Below are positions 1 to 11,979 of a stretch of 64,000 nucleotides of DNA, in pieces; within the stretch, counting starts at the first letter, position 1; each line of letters opens with the position of its first letter. This DNA comes from Lophius americanus (Eukaryota > Chordata > Actinopteri > Lophiiformes > Lophiidae). The notes below the pieces were generated by a model. It saw only the letters and a program-made list of their open reading frames with translations. It did no database searches and had not been told where the DNA came from. The translations under genes were made by a program, and so were the position numbers. Location of the stretch: assembly GCA_037951165.1 (NCBI GenBank), contig JBBDHG010000153.1:246501-310500 (forward strand), written 5' to 3'.

Positions 1-745
1 AAAAACAGGGCCATTACAGACACCTTGTTTTCGGCTCTAAATGGAACGTGACACTCTGCCTCCATGATTTAAATGGACTGAAAAAAAAAACATTTACAGG
101 CGTCTGAGTTCAAGGAATGTTAGGGTTCGTTTTCTGCGGAAATTATTCAGCCGCCAGTCGCAGAAACATTTTGTCAGGTCATAAAAAGAAGTCAAGGAAA
201 TGCATTCCTGGCATGAAATCCCCCCCCCCCCAAAAAAAGTCTAATAAGAAAAATTGAGCTGAATGCGGCAGAAATTCCCCTTGAAATGAGCATCCACATA
301 ACGCTCACAAGGATTACTGTTGCAGGTCTCAGACAGAGTTGTTTTCCAGTGTGAAGGTAAGTAAGTGCTAGGTAAGTTCTGAAGCTGCGCTCAAAGGAAT
401 TGCAGATGCTCCGATAACATCTTAACAACAGCCATGAACAGATAAATAGCTATTACCGCTGGCGAGATTCACGGCTATTGTGCAACTCTCTTTCTCCGTG
501 ATTCATTCCACGTTTTCTGAGATCGACTGATCCCGAGCCCCAAAGTTATGTTCCCGTCAAAGCCGAGCTCAGCCCACATCAGCAGCCCACTGTGGGGGCA
601 TATTTTCACACGTCTCAGCGGGGAAAGCGCAGGTATAAATAATAAAATGAATGATAGCTGAGCGGCAGTTCAAGTATCTCGATTCCTGTACACCAAGTGG
701 TGGGAAAATGGACCGTGAGATGGAGAGAAGGTTTTATCTCTTCTG
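1..745. other. Unannotated spacer at left edge
   Basis: I see no gene. The stretch holds a short poly-C/poly-A run near 220-238 and otherwise unique-looking AT-moderate DNA. The minus-strand open frame at 192-428 runs through the poly-C tract and has no recognisable domain. Confidence 0.6.
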
Positions 746-749
746 GTGA

Positions 750-1080
750 GGAGAGAGTTCAGCCGTAAGGCAAAACTCTCACTTTAGCAGTCCATCTACA
801 TTTCGCCCCTCAGCTCTGGGGAGGAGTTCTGGGTAGAGACTTTAGAGACGCAGAGATAGAACCTGGACCTCCTGCATCCGGTGGGAGTCGCTACTCCTTT
901 TCATCCAAAGGAGCCAGTTGAAGTGGTTCAGATTAGGATGCCCAAGGGAGGCTCCCTTTGGAAGTTCAAAGCATGTCCAACTTGGAGCTGACCTAAGGGT
1001 ATAGACCCAGAAGTCCCTGTAGGGATTAAACGTCTCCTTAGGCCTAGGACTGCCTCAGGTTCCCCCTGGAAGAGCTGGCG
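750..1080 (+). mobile_element. Non-LTR retrotransposon (LINE) relic, C-terminal part of the RT ORF
   Basis: In one plus-strand frame from about 755 the sequence reads EFSRKAKLSL-stop-QSIYISPL, then GEEFWVET. Further on, after frame changes, it reads SQLKWF. These match the order of segments at the C-terminal end of a common fish LINE polyprotein (an 'ELSRKAKLS..YRSIY' stretch, then 'SQLRWFGHL..RMPPGRLP'). Stops and frame shifts show it is dead. The match is from memory of the family, so the clade is left open. Nothing of the upstream RT catalytic part or endonuclease is visible, consistent with 5' truncation. Confidence 0.7.
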
Positions 1081-1344
1081 AACACCTCTGCTCTGTTATT
1101 CAAATCTGTTACTACCCTTCCCTCTGTATCCATCGGTTTTTCCCTATTCAATGGTTTTATTGTCGTTCTCCTTGGCTGTGTTTTGTTGTCATGACTAGCT
1201 GGTCACCGGGACCTGAACCCCCATACCATCAGCACAACTTTAAAACAACCGGTTCATTATATCGCTGAAAAATTGCGAATATCATTGAATCCTTAAACTC
1301 CTAACTAATTCATGGATCTTTTTTTAATCTTAAATCCTCCAAAA

Positions 1345-1850
1345 GTTAGTGTGAGGAAACACTGGATGGATTTTGTGACTCCGCCACTAGGTGGATCATT
1401 ATATCCCAAATTTTTGGACCATCATTTCTCATTTGTTTGTCTGATTTAGTCCAAGTTCGGTGCGTATGAATTGACTCCAGGAGATCCGTCTATTATGTAC
1501 CATATTGTCCTCAAATGATTCATATTCTACTCATTGGAAAACAATGTATCTGTAACTTCCCCAGCCATAAATACAATTGTGTCTAAATTTAGCTCATGTG
1601 AAGCGACTCAAGGAAAATTGTTTTATTACTGAGCTCAGTAACAAAAAAAATATTTAACTGAATTTATCTTAGTTTCCACAGGATCTTATCTTAGAGCATA
1701 TTACTGACTTCATAGAAATAGTTAGGTTGAGTATCAATTAATCTGAGGAGTTCAATCAGAGGGAATTGCTTGTACCACGCAGGGGATTGTGGGTTTCCTG
1801 GGGATATAGCTATGCTGTCACCTTGTTCTCCAGCCATGCCCTGGTAACCT
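1345..1850 (-). repeat. Repeat A copy, two modules plus head
   Basis: Read on the minus strand it has the Repeat A head (near 1850-1740, 'gcaggggattg', 'gcttgtacc' and 'gaggagttcaatcag' on the plus strand). Two degenerate modules follow. The plus strand shows 'gccactaggtgg' at 1383-1394, 'tttagtccaagttcggtgc' and 'gaattgactccaggagat', with a second 'cgactcaagg' near 1608. The middle is strongly diverged. Confidence 0.6.
1384..1397 (+). promoter_or_regulatory. CTCF-like motif inside Repeat A
   Basis: The 14-mer CCACTAGGTGGATC matches 12 of 14 positions of the commonly quoted vertebrate CTCF core CCASYAGRKGGCRS (mismatches at positions 12 and 13). It is the same box as in other Repeat A modules. 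Occupancy is unknown. Confidence 0.3.
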
Positions 1851-1862
1851 TTTGATCCTCAT

Positions 1863-2285
1863 ATGAGGATCCTGCTGAACGACAAAACACAAAAGGCTTA
1901 TTATCTTCTTTATTTTCATATCGCTTAAATGCGACAAATCAAGCAACCTCAGTCTAATTGAAAGGAATTATAGTTGGCAATGCCACTTTTGTCAACTAAT
2001 TAAGTGGGGTTCAATTATATGAACCAATAAGGAGAATATGAATATAGGGGTGCCACATCCGTTGTCGGCGTAGAACCTATTCTTTTAATCTAAAATGTGT
2101 CTATTGCCACTTCCAGAACTGTGAAAGTATCACCTCCAGGGTGTCAACTGCAGCTTAAATCGTAAACATTATATTCCATTTTCTTTTCAACCCAAACAAA
2201 CATTTTCCTTGTCTGAATCAATATAATTAGAAACTCGCAGCCCAATATAAAAGGTCAGTCTCACCATTCTTAAATGTCAGGGGTA
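1863..2285. other. Unannotated AT-rich spacer
   Basis: No open frame, repeat or motif that I can support is visible here. Confidence 0.5.
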
Positions 2286-2289
2286 TTAA

Positions 2290-2620
2290 GACGTTAGATT
2301 GTGTCGGAGCAGCCGCTGGGGGAGACTCCGAGATAGAATGGGGCCATTGAGATCGCTTAACATCGGTCCTGTCAGGAGCCAAACTGCCACAGCTATCAAT
2401 TCAGGCCCGGCAACAAAAGATGCTGTGTGGTCCTGTGGCCTGGACGGGGGAGAGCGGGAACTTTGTGGTGTTTATCATGCAGTAACAGCTCTCTTTTCAA
2501 TCTTGTCATGGCCGAGAGTCATGGAGGATGAAGTGAATGGCGGTCTTTGCCGACGCCTCGGCCATGAAAGTGAGGAGAGGAAACGGCACAGGTAGACATT
2601 TCTTGATTGGAACTGATACA
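2290..2620. promoter_or_regulatory. Candidate conserved non-coding element
   Basis: A block of higher complexity and GC than its flanks, without simple repeats or any transposon match. It contains POU/homeobox-like and GC-rich patches and overlaps a 98-codon plus-strand frame (2299-2595) with no domain and no splice context. The call rests only on texture, so it is weak. Confidence 0.2.
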
Positions 2621-2959
2621 ATTTGGGCAGAAAGTTTTGTGCCCTATATTAAATCACTGTATGGAAACTTATCCTGTTTTCGTGGGTCAGTTTGGGCCAA
2701 TCTCTGAAAATGCTGAATCCTCTACTTCCCATAATACAACCTGTTAGCATCGTAGATTCTCCTTTCCTACTAAATGCCTACATCCTTCAAACTGAACTCT
2801 TCAGGACTGTCTATAATATCATTGGCATAAATGGACCAGTATTCACCACTACCGACAACCGACATACTTTGTTCCTCCATGAATATACTCCCTTCTTATT
2901 GAGTACCGCCACCTTCTCAAACATGAACACTGAAGACCCTGTTTGGACTTGTTTTTAAA

Positions 2960-4200
2960 ATGCATTTTGGGCGAATGAATTACAAGTGAACCGCAAGACA
3001 CATCGCTTTATTATGTTGGCCATCAGTCCGGTTTTAGGCTGCAGAGTCGGCTTTGTAACACCGTGTCCGTCAAATCAAATAAATGTTTACAGTTGATATC
3101 TACAGGAGAGCTCGTTAACGTAGCTGTCAGCAGCACATTGCGTTGAGACACGCAGTGCGATGACTTCAATGTCTATGCAGTAAAGAACTGATTCGGACGA
3201 TCTTCATCACGATGTGTTCGAATATAATCTTGTAAAATGTTGGCGACAAACCCCAACAAAAGTTTCATGAAGGAGAAATTTGCAGATGTTTTCATGGCAT
3301 TATAAAACCAATATATAAGAGAATGAATTGTTAAAAATGTTTATGCTAAAAGACATTTGCCTTCTTTGTGCCCCCCCCCCTTACTTAAGTTACTTTGGGA
3401 GAATAATGTTGCATGTGAAGTTCTTTGCAAACCAATAGTTCTGCATTAATATTGAAAAAGGAGGGACCAGAAGTTCTGCTGCTGATGTTGGTAGAGACCT
3501 TCAGTGCAAACGGGTTTATTATAGTTTCTGCATCAATACCCGTGCTCCGCATCATTTATTGAAGGATAAAACATTTTAATGCCGGAATTCAAATGTAAAT
3601 ATGCAGTATTGACTGAATAGGGGGAGCGTGTTATGATGCACAAATAACCACTTATTAAATATGCATGTTTGTGCAAACCGAGGAAATGCCCCTCATATGT
3701 AATGTATATAATGACATACATACAAAAATACCTTTGTGGTGGGAAACAGCACCAAGACAGGTGTGTAAGCAAAGGCTGTCAACATTAATGCATCAACGTT
3801 TGTGATTAATCTGGAAACCTTTTGTTTGAACTAAATTAAACCAATCATCACGTTCGGCCTAAAACTACTTCCTGTAACTCCAGCCTGGATTTTATTGAAC
3901 ATAGACAGCTTAATGACCGTGCAGAAGGCGAAGATGATGCTTCGGACTTCACTGCAGCATGTGAACACATCTTTTGTTTTTCTCTGTATTTGGAAAGGAG
4001 TTTTCGACCGTATGTCTAATTCAAGTGCTCTCTAGTGTGAAATCTTGTCTTTGCTGATGTCTAGTGGATTTATTAATGTAGACATGCACCCTCAGGTACA
4101 GTGAGCAACACTGAGTACACTCTTACTTCCTCTGACCACAACAGACTTGAAACTTCCAAAGAAAATCAATGTAAAAGCAGCGGAGTTTGAGAACTAACTC
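2960..4200. other. Unannotated spacer
   Basis: Low-complexity bits only (a C10 run near 3371-3380). No coding or repeat signal that I can name. The 79-codon minus-strand frame at 3533-3772 has no family features. Confidence 0.5.
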
Positions 4201-4204
4201 CAAC

Positions 4205-4330
4205 ACTAGCCAGGGCTTCTCCTGTTTAGGGTCTACGGGGGGCTGGAGCCAATCCCAGCTGACACTGAGTGGCTAAACATGGTCACAAGTTCATCATACA
4301 ACCAGCACATAGGGAAAGACGAGAATTCCT
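4205..4330 (+). repeat. Repeat C fragment (fish interspersed repeat, 'gctggagcc..atcccagctgac')
   Basis: The string 'gggctggagccaatccca' followed by 'gctgacactgagtgg' matches a very common teleost repeat (usual form 'gctggagcctatcccagctgac..tgggcgagaggc'). The remainder up to 4330 is diverged. It abuts the head of a Repeat A copy. Confidence 0.55.
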
Positions 4331-4332
4331 GC

Positions 4333-4450
4333 AAGCCATGATGATCGTTGTCGTCCCCAACAGTAAGGGTACATAACCAAAAAAACCCCAATCCCCTGCA
4401 TTGTACAAACAATCGCACTGAATTAACACCTCAAATGAAAATGTGAAATG
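4333..4450 (+). repeat. Repeat A, head only
   Basis: Shows 'gtcgtccccaacagtaaggg', 'aaaccccaatcccctgcatt' and 'gtacaaacaatc' then 'acctcaaat', which is the order of the Repeat A head. No module follows, so this copy is truncated on its right. Confidence 0.6.
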
Positions 4451-4714
4451 ACGGTTCCATTGTATTGATGTTTAGTGTCAGCAATTTACATATTTTGCAA
4501 ACTATACACAAAGGCACCCAACATTTGTGGATTTGAACCTTCTTGCTCGATATAACTGCGCTACGGTTTCGGCATCACGCCACTGTGACATCAGATTCCA
4601 GAGGGTATAATAATAGTTTCCGTTGAAGGTACTTCTATTAATCAGGTGCGAAAACTACCTACAGCAGATGTGCAGGGTGTGTTATGTTAGTTTCCGTACC
4701 CTCGATAATTCTTG

Positions 4715-5340
4715 AAGCGTCTGAAGGAGAGAAAAAGTGCCATTATCACTGGCGAGAACCTTTAATTGATCACCTCATTTTAGCTTTTCCTGCTTCATCG
4801 CTGGCTCCGGTGCCTAAGACAACTTTGCACGATCCGTGATGACCAATTCATGGGTGCTCCTCACGAACACTAGTGTATGAAAGACCTCAAGGCGAAGAGA
4901 CTAACATCAGCGAGGGGTAATTGAGGCCTCCGGTAGACGGCGCATGCAGAGAAGTACATGCAGGCGCAGAATTATAGGCCTAAACGAGAGGCATGAGAGA
5001 TGGAGAAGAAGATTGAGCCACACTTTTATTTTGTCTTGGCGAATTGCTCAGTCAATGAGACGGCTATTGTTGCCTGCGAGATGAGAAGCAATTTACTCAA
5101 ACAGAAGACCGGAGCAACAGTTTCAGGGATAATATGGCTCCCAGTCAGACTGAGTCATCCAGAGAAAGCAGAGCCGAGCCGAGGTCCAGCAGGGCTTTGT
5201 TCACTGATTATCCACTGGTTTGTTTGCAGGGTTATTTCATGCAGAGGAGCTCAATGCTACACACAGCTCAAGGTTATCATCATCTGAAATGGATCACGGG
5301 TAAGTATAGTGGCACAGTTTTTTCCTCTAAATGAGCCGTG
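4715..5340. promoter_or_regulatory. Candidate conserved non-coding block
   Basis: Mixed-complexity unique DNA with no repeat match, including homeodomain-like sites ('taattga' near 4763 and 4919). Two plus-strand frames (95 and 66 codons) overlap but show no domain. The second ends just past a 'gggtaagt' donor-like site at about 5296-5303, which may be chance. Confidence 0.18.
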
Positions 5341-6110
5341 TGATGGACACATAACCTCGTGTTCATACCTAATTGCTTGTGTGTGTGATAGCTAAACTGG
5401 CCGCACCATCATTTTCACACAGTAACTAGACGGGGTGAGTAGAAAGAATCTCACAGATTCCATAAACAGTTAGGCCACGTACCACAAAAAACCCCAGGAT
5501 TAGGAGCGAGGCAGCGAAACAAACAAAGTGCTTTCTCATCTAACCAAAGCCTTTATTTACTAGCAGCATCCCGCACGCTGAATAATTGAAATACATAAAC
5601 ATGCACATTAAAAAAAGTTGGAACTCCAATCAGAACAGATTAAAAGTCTTTAAAAAGGACTCAGGATTGTTTTTGACACATCGAGTGTAATTTATGACTC
5701 GTGCGAGGGATACTTCAGCGCCTCTTTAGGCTTCCTCTGTGGGAATTCAAGAGACAGACAGAAGTTTATTTAGCTAACATTGAAAAATGCCACAAGAGGT
5801 GGAGATGGATGAGTTTACCTGAGCGTTGACTGTGGACCGGCTGCAGACAGATTGAGGAAAAACTCTGGCTGGATTAAAGGGAAATGATGGATCAGTCCAT
5901 TAAAGCAGCGACGATGGTGAACCAGAAGGAACAGAAGCACGACTTCCTGGACTGCAGGAATCATCACTTTGCCTGTTTTCTGCTATGACTTGATTACATG
6001 TCTTCACCAATATTTGATGTTTGAATTAGTTTAAATGGCCAACTGGATTTCATTTCCAATTTTTAAATCATCTTTGGTATCAAACTGAAACTTAAACTAA
6101 ACCTATTTGC
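5341..6110. other. Unannotated spacer
   Basis: Nothing supported. Short A-runs and unique DNA only. Confidence 0.5.
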
Positions 6111-6115
6111 TGGCG

Positions 6116-6450
6116 TCCTTGAAAGCAAGGGTGTATCTCCAGAAAATCCCCAACCCCGTGCATTGTACAAGCAATCTCCCTGATTGTACTCCTTAAATTA
6201 ATGTACAAAAAAATAGCTATTTTCATAAAAAAAAGCTCCCCCTAGTGAGTTAAATATAAACTATTGATGTGATATGATACAAGATAGATCTCCTCAAGTC
6301 GATTCAAGTTGGACTAAGTCGGACCATTGGTTGAGAAATGATGGCCTGTCTTAAAAGCTCCTTCTAGTGTTGGAAATATATAAGCGACCTTTCCTAAAAT
6401 CAATCCAGTTCATCCTCTCACTGAGGAGTATGGGGTTACTCATTTGAAAA
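6116..6450 (+). repeat. Repeat A, near full-length single-spacing copy
   Basis: One of the clearest copies. Head: 'gcaagggtgtat', 'tgcattgtacaagcaatct', 'cctgattgtactcctta'. First box 'agctccccctagtgagt' at 6234-6250. Core: 'agatctcctcaagtcgattc' then 'ttggactaagtcggacca' and 'ttgagaaatgatggcc'. Second box 'agctccttctagtg', then the tail 'aaaatcaatccagttcatcc', 'actgaggag' and 'gatccatgaa'. No coding potential, poly-A tail or obvious terminal repeat is visible. Confidence 0.7.
6235..6248 (-). promoter_or_regulatory. CTCF-like motif inside Repeat A
   Basis: Minus strand TCACTAGGGGGAGC, 12 of 14 positions of the CTCF core consensus. Confidence 0.25.
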
Positions 6451-6454
6451 TGAT

Positions 6455-7945
6455 CCATGAAATAGAAAAGAAGGAAGAGAAACATCAGCAAAGTCAACAC
6501 TTTGAAGGAAGCCGCCAAGCTCAACCATTTCTTGGTCCTCCATCTTTATAATTGTGCTAATATAATACACAAAGTGGGCAGTTTGAGGATCAGGTTGGTT
6601 TAGTGTTGCACATGTTTTCAGGTCAACCAGTTCAGGTCAAGTTGGTGCGAGTGTTAAAAAATATTGATTGACACATCAACCCGGCAAACTGTAAACTAAG
6701 AAATGAAATAATTGAACAGTCAAGACATAAGTGGCACCGAAATAGCTGCCGTCCTTACAACGTTAGAGAAAACGAAAAATGATCCACTGATCCAATACTT
6801 TATCCAGATTATACCTTATCCAGATCAAAACTGGGTAGACAGATGTCTCATCATGGAAACCCATCAAGTAGTTAATGTTTAACTGACAAAAACAGTATGT
6901 TTGTCATCCTGCTTGACGCCAAACACACAGACTGAGAAAAACAGACAAAAACGAAAGCTCCTCAGAGAAAGGTAAAACTAAAAAAAAAAAAACCCGTCTC
7001 CTTAGCCTGAGGAGGTTTTTCAAAACCAAAAGTCACAGTGAATTCTCGGCGCGTTTAAACAGAGAGGTGACCTTTTAGACGTGCTATAAAACAATACACC
7101 GATGAGCACTTAGCATCAGAGATGTTGCAGAAACATTACGGCTGGGATCTCAGCCGGCAGATATTGACTCTCTGCAGCAACACGTCAGCGCTGATATAAA
7201 GTAAAAAAATAAATAAATAAAACTCTGACCAGCCGCACTAAAACAATAGCAGCCGCTTATAATAGTCGAATATTCACGAGGTGACCATTTGTCCAAAAAA
7301 TGTGTTCATATTATCTCTGACGTCCGATGCGATTAGCGGGGCTACAGTTGGAATTTGCTTTCACACATTCTGCACCAGCGCTGGATTCTCTATTTTTTCT
7401 GCTGTGACTATTTTTTTTTTAGTTTATTTTTTATTCCTGTTTACTCTCAGTGAAAGCAGCCGCCCCTGCAGGAATAGAGTCGCACCAGCTGATCGACGGG
7501 GACCCATTTTGGGCTCTCACCTATTTTTTTCTACTTTTGGCAGCTTTCCATTGCGTCCCAGGATATTCTCAGCAGCCGCATATTAAAGCTAATTATAGCG
7601 CAATTAAACCACTTCATGCCTTCATGAGGAACCAGAGCCATGCCGTGCAAAACATCTTAGTAACAAGGATGCCGCCTTAATGGCTGTATTCACGCTGTCG
7701 CACCGACATGGACTAATATCTCAGATATTCCTCTCTCTTGTCTGATCGGAGAGGAATAACAAATATAATGAGTCACAAGGCAAAACAATCATTAACATAT
7801 TGTATAAACCCGAGAATCTGAGAACCAAAGACTTCCATCATTATAATTATTGTGTACATTTTATTACAATGTCTATCTTTGGTACTGCTAAGCTATACTA
7901 ATTCCTATTTCCAGTAGTACTGTGTGATTCATCTCTGTCTGGTCC
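6455..7945. other. Unannotated spacer
   Basis: Unique-looking DNA with an A12 run at about 6980, an 'aaat' repeat near 7205-7220 and a T-rich patch near 7410-7430. Plus-strand frames at 7281-7586 and 7450-7680 overlap one another and carry no domain. Confidence 0.45.
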
Positions 7946-7954
7946 TCGCAGGTC

Positions 7955-8022
7955 CATCAGCTTCATCGATCGCTAGCCTCAGCAGAGTCGTCAGCCGCCA
8001 CCACCAGTAACCAGACTCCAAA
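7955..8022 (+). repeat. Repeat B fragment
   Basis: 'cctcagcagagtcgtcagcc', 'gccaccaccagtaaccagac' match the Repeat B core seen in six other places in this window. The flanking parts of the family are missing here. Confidence 0.55.
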
Positions 8023-8404
8023 AGGGAGTTTATTAGCGCTCCTGCAGCAAACTCTAGACTCTCTGCACCACGACTGGCCTGGCGCACGTACTATAGAGTT
8101 TTCCGCCGTTTTTTCCGTATTCATGTGTACCAAAATAGTTTTTTCAATAGTGCGGTATGAAAGCAGAACTTTTTTTTAGTGCAAAGGAACAGACGTTTCC
8201 AATTTCAGCTAAAATGATGTAGTGTAAACTGGGCTTTGCTGGAAGCATACAATGAATTGAGTGCCTTTAATGTCTCTAAATACTTCACTCCGGAGGAAAA
8301 CTGGTTATCCGACCAGGCAATGTTGACAGTCCGGCGGGCTAACAGCCTTTCCACCACTCATGAAAAACAGAAGGTGATATGTAGACACAGATTTAGTTTT
8401 AAGC

Positions 8405-8770
8405 AACTAGGCCCATGCTTTCATCCCCGACAGCAAGGGTATATCCCTGAAAGGCTCCCAAGCAATCCCTCTGATTGTACTTCTCAAACCAAATCTGGAG
8501 TTATGGCTAATAATATAAAACAAAAGAGCTCCCACTGGTGAATAAAATATGACCTTTTAGGAAAAAAAATATATATATATATTTTCGAGTCGATTCAAAT
8601 TCACCAAATATGGACTGAATTGGACCAACGTAGACAAATTAAGGCCTGAGATAAAGATCCTTTTTGTTCTGTAAATATACGAAAAGCATTTCCACAAACA
8701 ACCCAGTTTTTCCTTGCACTAAGGTCTACAGGGATATGATATTTAAAAAAGGATCAATGAAATGGTTTTT
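8405..8770 (+). repeat. Repeat A copy
   Basis: Head 'catccccgacagcaagggta', then 'aagcaatccctctgattgta', box 'agctcccactggtgaataaa', core 'cgagtcgattcaaattcacc' and 'tggactgaattggacca'. The tail has 'ctaaggtctacagggat' and 'ggatcaatgaaatggttttt'. The box has lost the CTCF-like form. Confidence 0.65.
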
Positions 8771-8929
8771 AAGTGACGCGTTCTCTGCTACGATGACGAT
8801 TCCATAATATCTAAGACTTTTGGGGCTAAAATGGCGGACAAGCATGTGGTTCTCATGCAGAAATGTTGCCTGTTAGTTGCTTTGTCAGGAACAAATGTGT
8901 ATCAAACAGTAATCTGACCTGAAAGCAAT

Positions 8930-8968
8930 GGTGTGTGTGTGTGTGTGTGTGTGTGTACGTGTGTGTTT
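8930..8968. repeat. (GT)n microsatellite
   Basis: A GT dinucleotide run, pure to 8956 and then broken by 'ac' and 'tt'. Confidence 0.95.
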
Positions 8969-8989
8969 GTCTGCTCTAACAACGACTCT

Positions 8990-9345
8990 GTGAAAGAAAA
9001 ATATTTCAAAGTGTAATCCTTTGTGCCTCTCTCAATCGCGTGCCTAATAAATAAGCGAAGGAAAAGGTTGACGTTGAAAAAGCAGCGGCGAGGAAACAGC
9101 ACGCGCATTCTGAGGCCTTGTGCTGACTAAGAGATGTGGACTCGCCGCCGCGAGACAAGGACAGCGCTTTGCAAAGAACCCATCACCAGAGCAATCATCG
9201 GGGAGGACCCCAAAGGAGCTCAGCGAGATTAAAAGTACTGGTATCAATTCATCAAAGACGCTGCTGAGAGGGAGTTTCAACTTTAAAGCAGAATCGGGAC
9301 GCTTTCTTGCTAATGACTGCAATTTATAACAGAGCATGGACGACT
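8990..9345. promoter_or_regulatory. Candidate conserved non-coding element
   Basis: Unique, CpG-containing sequence between repeats, with overlapping domain-free frames on both strands (9044-9370 minus, 9120-9329 plus). Texture suggests constrained regulatory DNA. There is no direct proof. Confidence 0.18.
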
Positions 9346-9349
9346 CTGG

Positions 9350-10340
9350 AACTGCAATCTTGAAAGCCAATTATGAAGAGCACTCTTAAAGTTGAACCCC
9401 GTGCAAATCTTACTTGTTGCTGGTTGTAGCAATTCAGCGCCAAAATATGCTAATACCTCCGTAGAATTCAGGACAAAGGGACCTTCCAGCTCAAGTTAAT
9501 AGAGAATCACATGTCAAACGGGGTTTTGGGAGGATTTGAAAAGGAGAAAATTCAACCTGGAGGTTAATTTGAAAAAAGCATATTGCCCTGCAGCAGAATG
9601 AGGATTATCAGAATCCAGTGAGCTTTTTTTTTAGCCAGACCCTCAGGATGTTTAGTTTCTGGTCTACCTCTTTATTATCCTGCTGTGATACTCCCTGCAG
9701 AAGAATAAAGACCATCTCCTAAGGTGCATTTGCAGTTGACCTTCTTGACATAGTTTGGGCGACTCTTGCTGTCATAACAAAAAAATGTTCATGCATACTA
9801 AGTAGGACCAGAAAACTTTTATCCTTGCAGGGTTTCTTCTCCTGTTTGTCATCTAAGGGGAATCATTGCACTTTTCACCCTCCACTACTTCTTTATTTTT
9901 GCTCAGAGGCTCAAGAAGATAAGCTTTCCCCACCACTCTCTAAATTAAACAGTTTATTCGCTGCTGTGACATCCCCAGCACAGCTTGAATGTTATCACCA
10001 CACACCGGCAAGAGGAGCTCTCCATTTAGATCTCTGACCAGTTTTTTTTTTGTTGCTCAGCTTAGGGCCCATTGCACATGAGCTAGTACAAAGAGCGAGG
10101 CTAATGGAGCCGCTGTCACGCTCTCGGTGAAAGTCGGTGACGGGTATATTCTTTCACAGACGAGGGAAACGAAGTCGGAGCGTTTGACCATAAGTCGGAA
10201 AAGCTTCCGAACTGTTTTGTACTGCAGACTTATTTTAAGGTATTACCAATCTACAGTCACGCCAATGTGATCCCTGACCAGAACCTTACATTAGGTCTTA
10301 GGTTTCAGTATGTTAATACTGAATGTGAAGTAGAAAAAGC
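9350..10340. other. Unannotated spacer
   Basis: No supported feature. The 70-codon frame at 9825-10037 shows no family signature. Confidence 0.5.
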
Positions 10341-10344
10341 ACTC

Positions 10345-10800
10345 AGAGAATGCAAACCTCCGCCAAGGGTCAAAACTTGTCTCTGAGCTTACACTTAAAC
10401 AGACATTGTTTTGTCATTTCCTGTTCCTCTCCTGTTGCTCTATGAAACAGCAAAGGATCAAAGAAAATTATTAAAAGAAAAGTTAAAGAAATCCAAGAAC
10501 AGTAGTACCCAAGGTTTACGAAAAACCTCATACAGATTTCTCCATTAATGTTTGATTTTTTTGCAACCCTGTAAATATACTGACAACTCCAACAAACTCT
10601 CTGAGCATCGGATCTGTAAAGTATCATGCAGCGGTTTGCTCTTTATGCCGCGTGTCGTGTTATTCCCTATCAGGTAAACAGACATTGTGGCGTCACTTCC
10701 TGTCTCCAACCTCTTCTGCCTTACATACTGAGGTACATAAAAGCACCAAAGGCATATGACCAACAACTTGAAGGATTTTTTTGAACATGGTGGGAATGTT
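10345..10800 (+). repeat. Repeat D relic (shared with the right edge of the window)
   Basis: 'tgcaaacctccgccaagg' at 10351-10368 and 'actccaacaaactctctgag' at about 10586-10605 recur in the same order at 62.9-63.9 kb. Inside, 'taaacagacattgt' followed by 'gtca(t/c)ttcctgt' occurs twice (about 10396 and 10675), so this copy carries an internal duplication. Probably the tail of a non-LTR element. Confidence 0.45.
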
Positions 10801-10804
10801 GGTC

Positions 10805-11900
10805 ATGTAGCATAACGGTTCGAAATCACACTTTCTCTTCAAGACAGGATTTTTTAACCATGCTTGTCCATGTCACTTATGACATTATATCCTTTATTTC
10901 TTTTATTTAACCAAATACAGGTTAAAAAGGTAAAAAAAATAGATTTTCCATGAATGAAATGGTTTGGAAAGCAGCACAGAAACTGCTACAACAATTAAAA
11001 TGGAGACAATACATGTATACACACATATGTGAAACTTTCATAGACTAAAATGAGAGAATAGAAAGAATCAATCAGAATGATTGCAATATAATTTCAGAAG
11101 CCACATTATTGATCGAGCTTAATATTTTCCCGATCCTTTAGATTAAACTCCCCCGGAGCAACAAGTTCTGATAGTTTCAGTTCCTTCTGTGAATTATTTC
11201 AGGAAGAGGCAGAAGCCTAACTAAAAAATATTTTTTTCCCAACCCTCGGTTCTGACTCTGGGGGCTTCCATTTTTTAAACAGCTATAACCCTACTGGTAG
11301 ATTGATTTTCTAGATATATTTGCAAAGATAAAAAGGACGCAGCCAATAGAGAGATTTATAAAGAACAACAACAACCAATACGGGGTTGATGCATTACCTC
11401 GAAACAACAGAACCATGGGGAGTGGATACGGTCCCAAAGAAACGCATAAAGAAGTTGGATCCATGCATTGTCGGAATTTCCTTTTTGAATTGCAAGAAGA
11501 TTTTTAACCATGAACAAAACCGCAGCAGTAAAGGAACAAAATATAACACAGAAGCGTTGACATGTATTTTTACGTCTTATATTTGAAAGAGTTTTCTAAA
11601 CAATGGAATAACTGACCTTCCCTGTCCCATGGTGGTTGACCTCGTCCTCTGCTCGGGGTATAAATATTTCCCAGACCTCCCACTGCCCCCCAGGAAGACA
11701 TTTCTGGTTGATTATTGTTCCCGATAAGCTAAGGTCAGTCTGAAATAGTGATCAAAAGATCAAGATCGTCTCTGAGAGTTTCATCAAAGCCTTTTAACTG
11801 GGACTCTGCTATCAAGATAATCGAAAGAAGAGGAGGCAAAGCGTTTCTGCAAAATGAGTTTTATCGTGACCCGAGGAAGTTCTGTCTACGTGTGAGGTGG
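10805..11900. other. Unannotated AT-rich spacer
   Basis: No repeat or gene that I can support. Confidence 0.5.
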
Positions 11901-11903
11901 CAA

Positions 11904-11961
<58 letters not shown>

Positions 11962-11971
11962 AAGTGTGTGG
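11904..11971. repeat. (TG)n microsatellite
   Basis: TG run interrupted by 'ttt' at the left and 'caa' at the right. The CV- and HT-rich frames across it are artefacts of the repeat. Confidence 0.95.
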
Positions 11972-11979
11972 GTTAAACC

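Noticed and set aside
5290..5310. Donor-like 'gggtaagt' as a real exon end
   Set aside because: No matching acceptor or coding frame with family features. Such words occur by chance many times in 64 kb.
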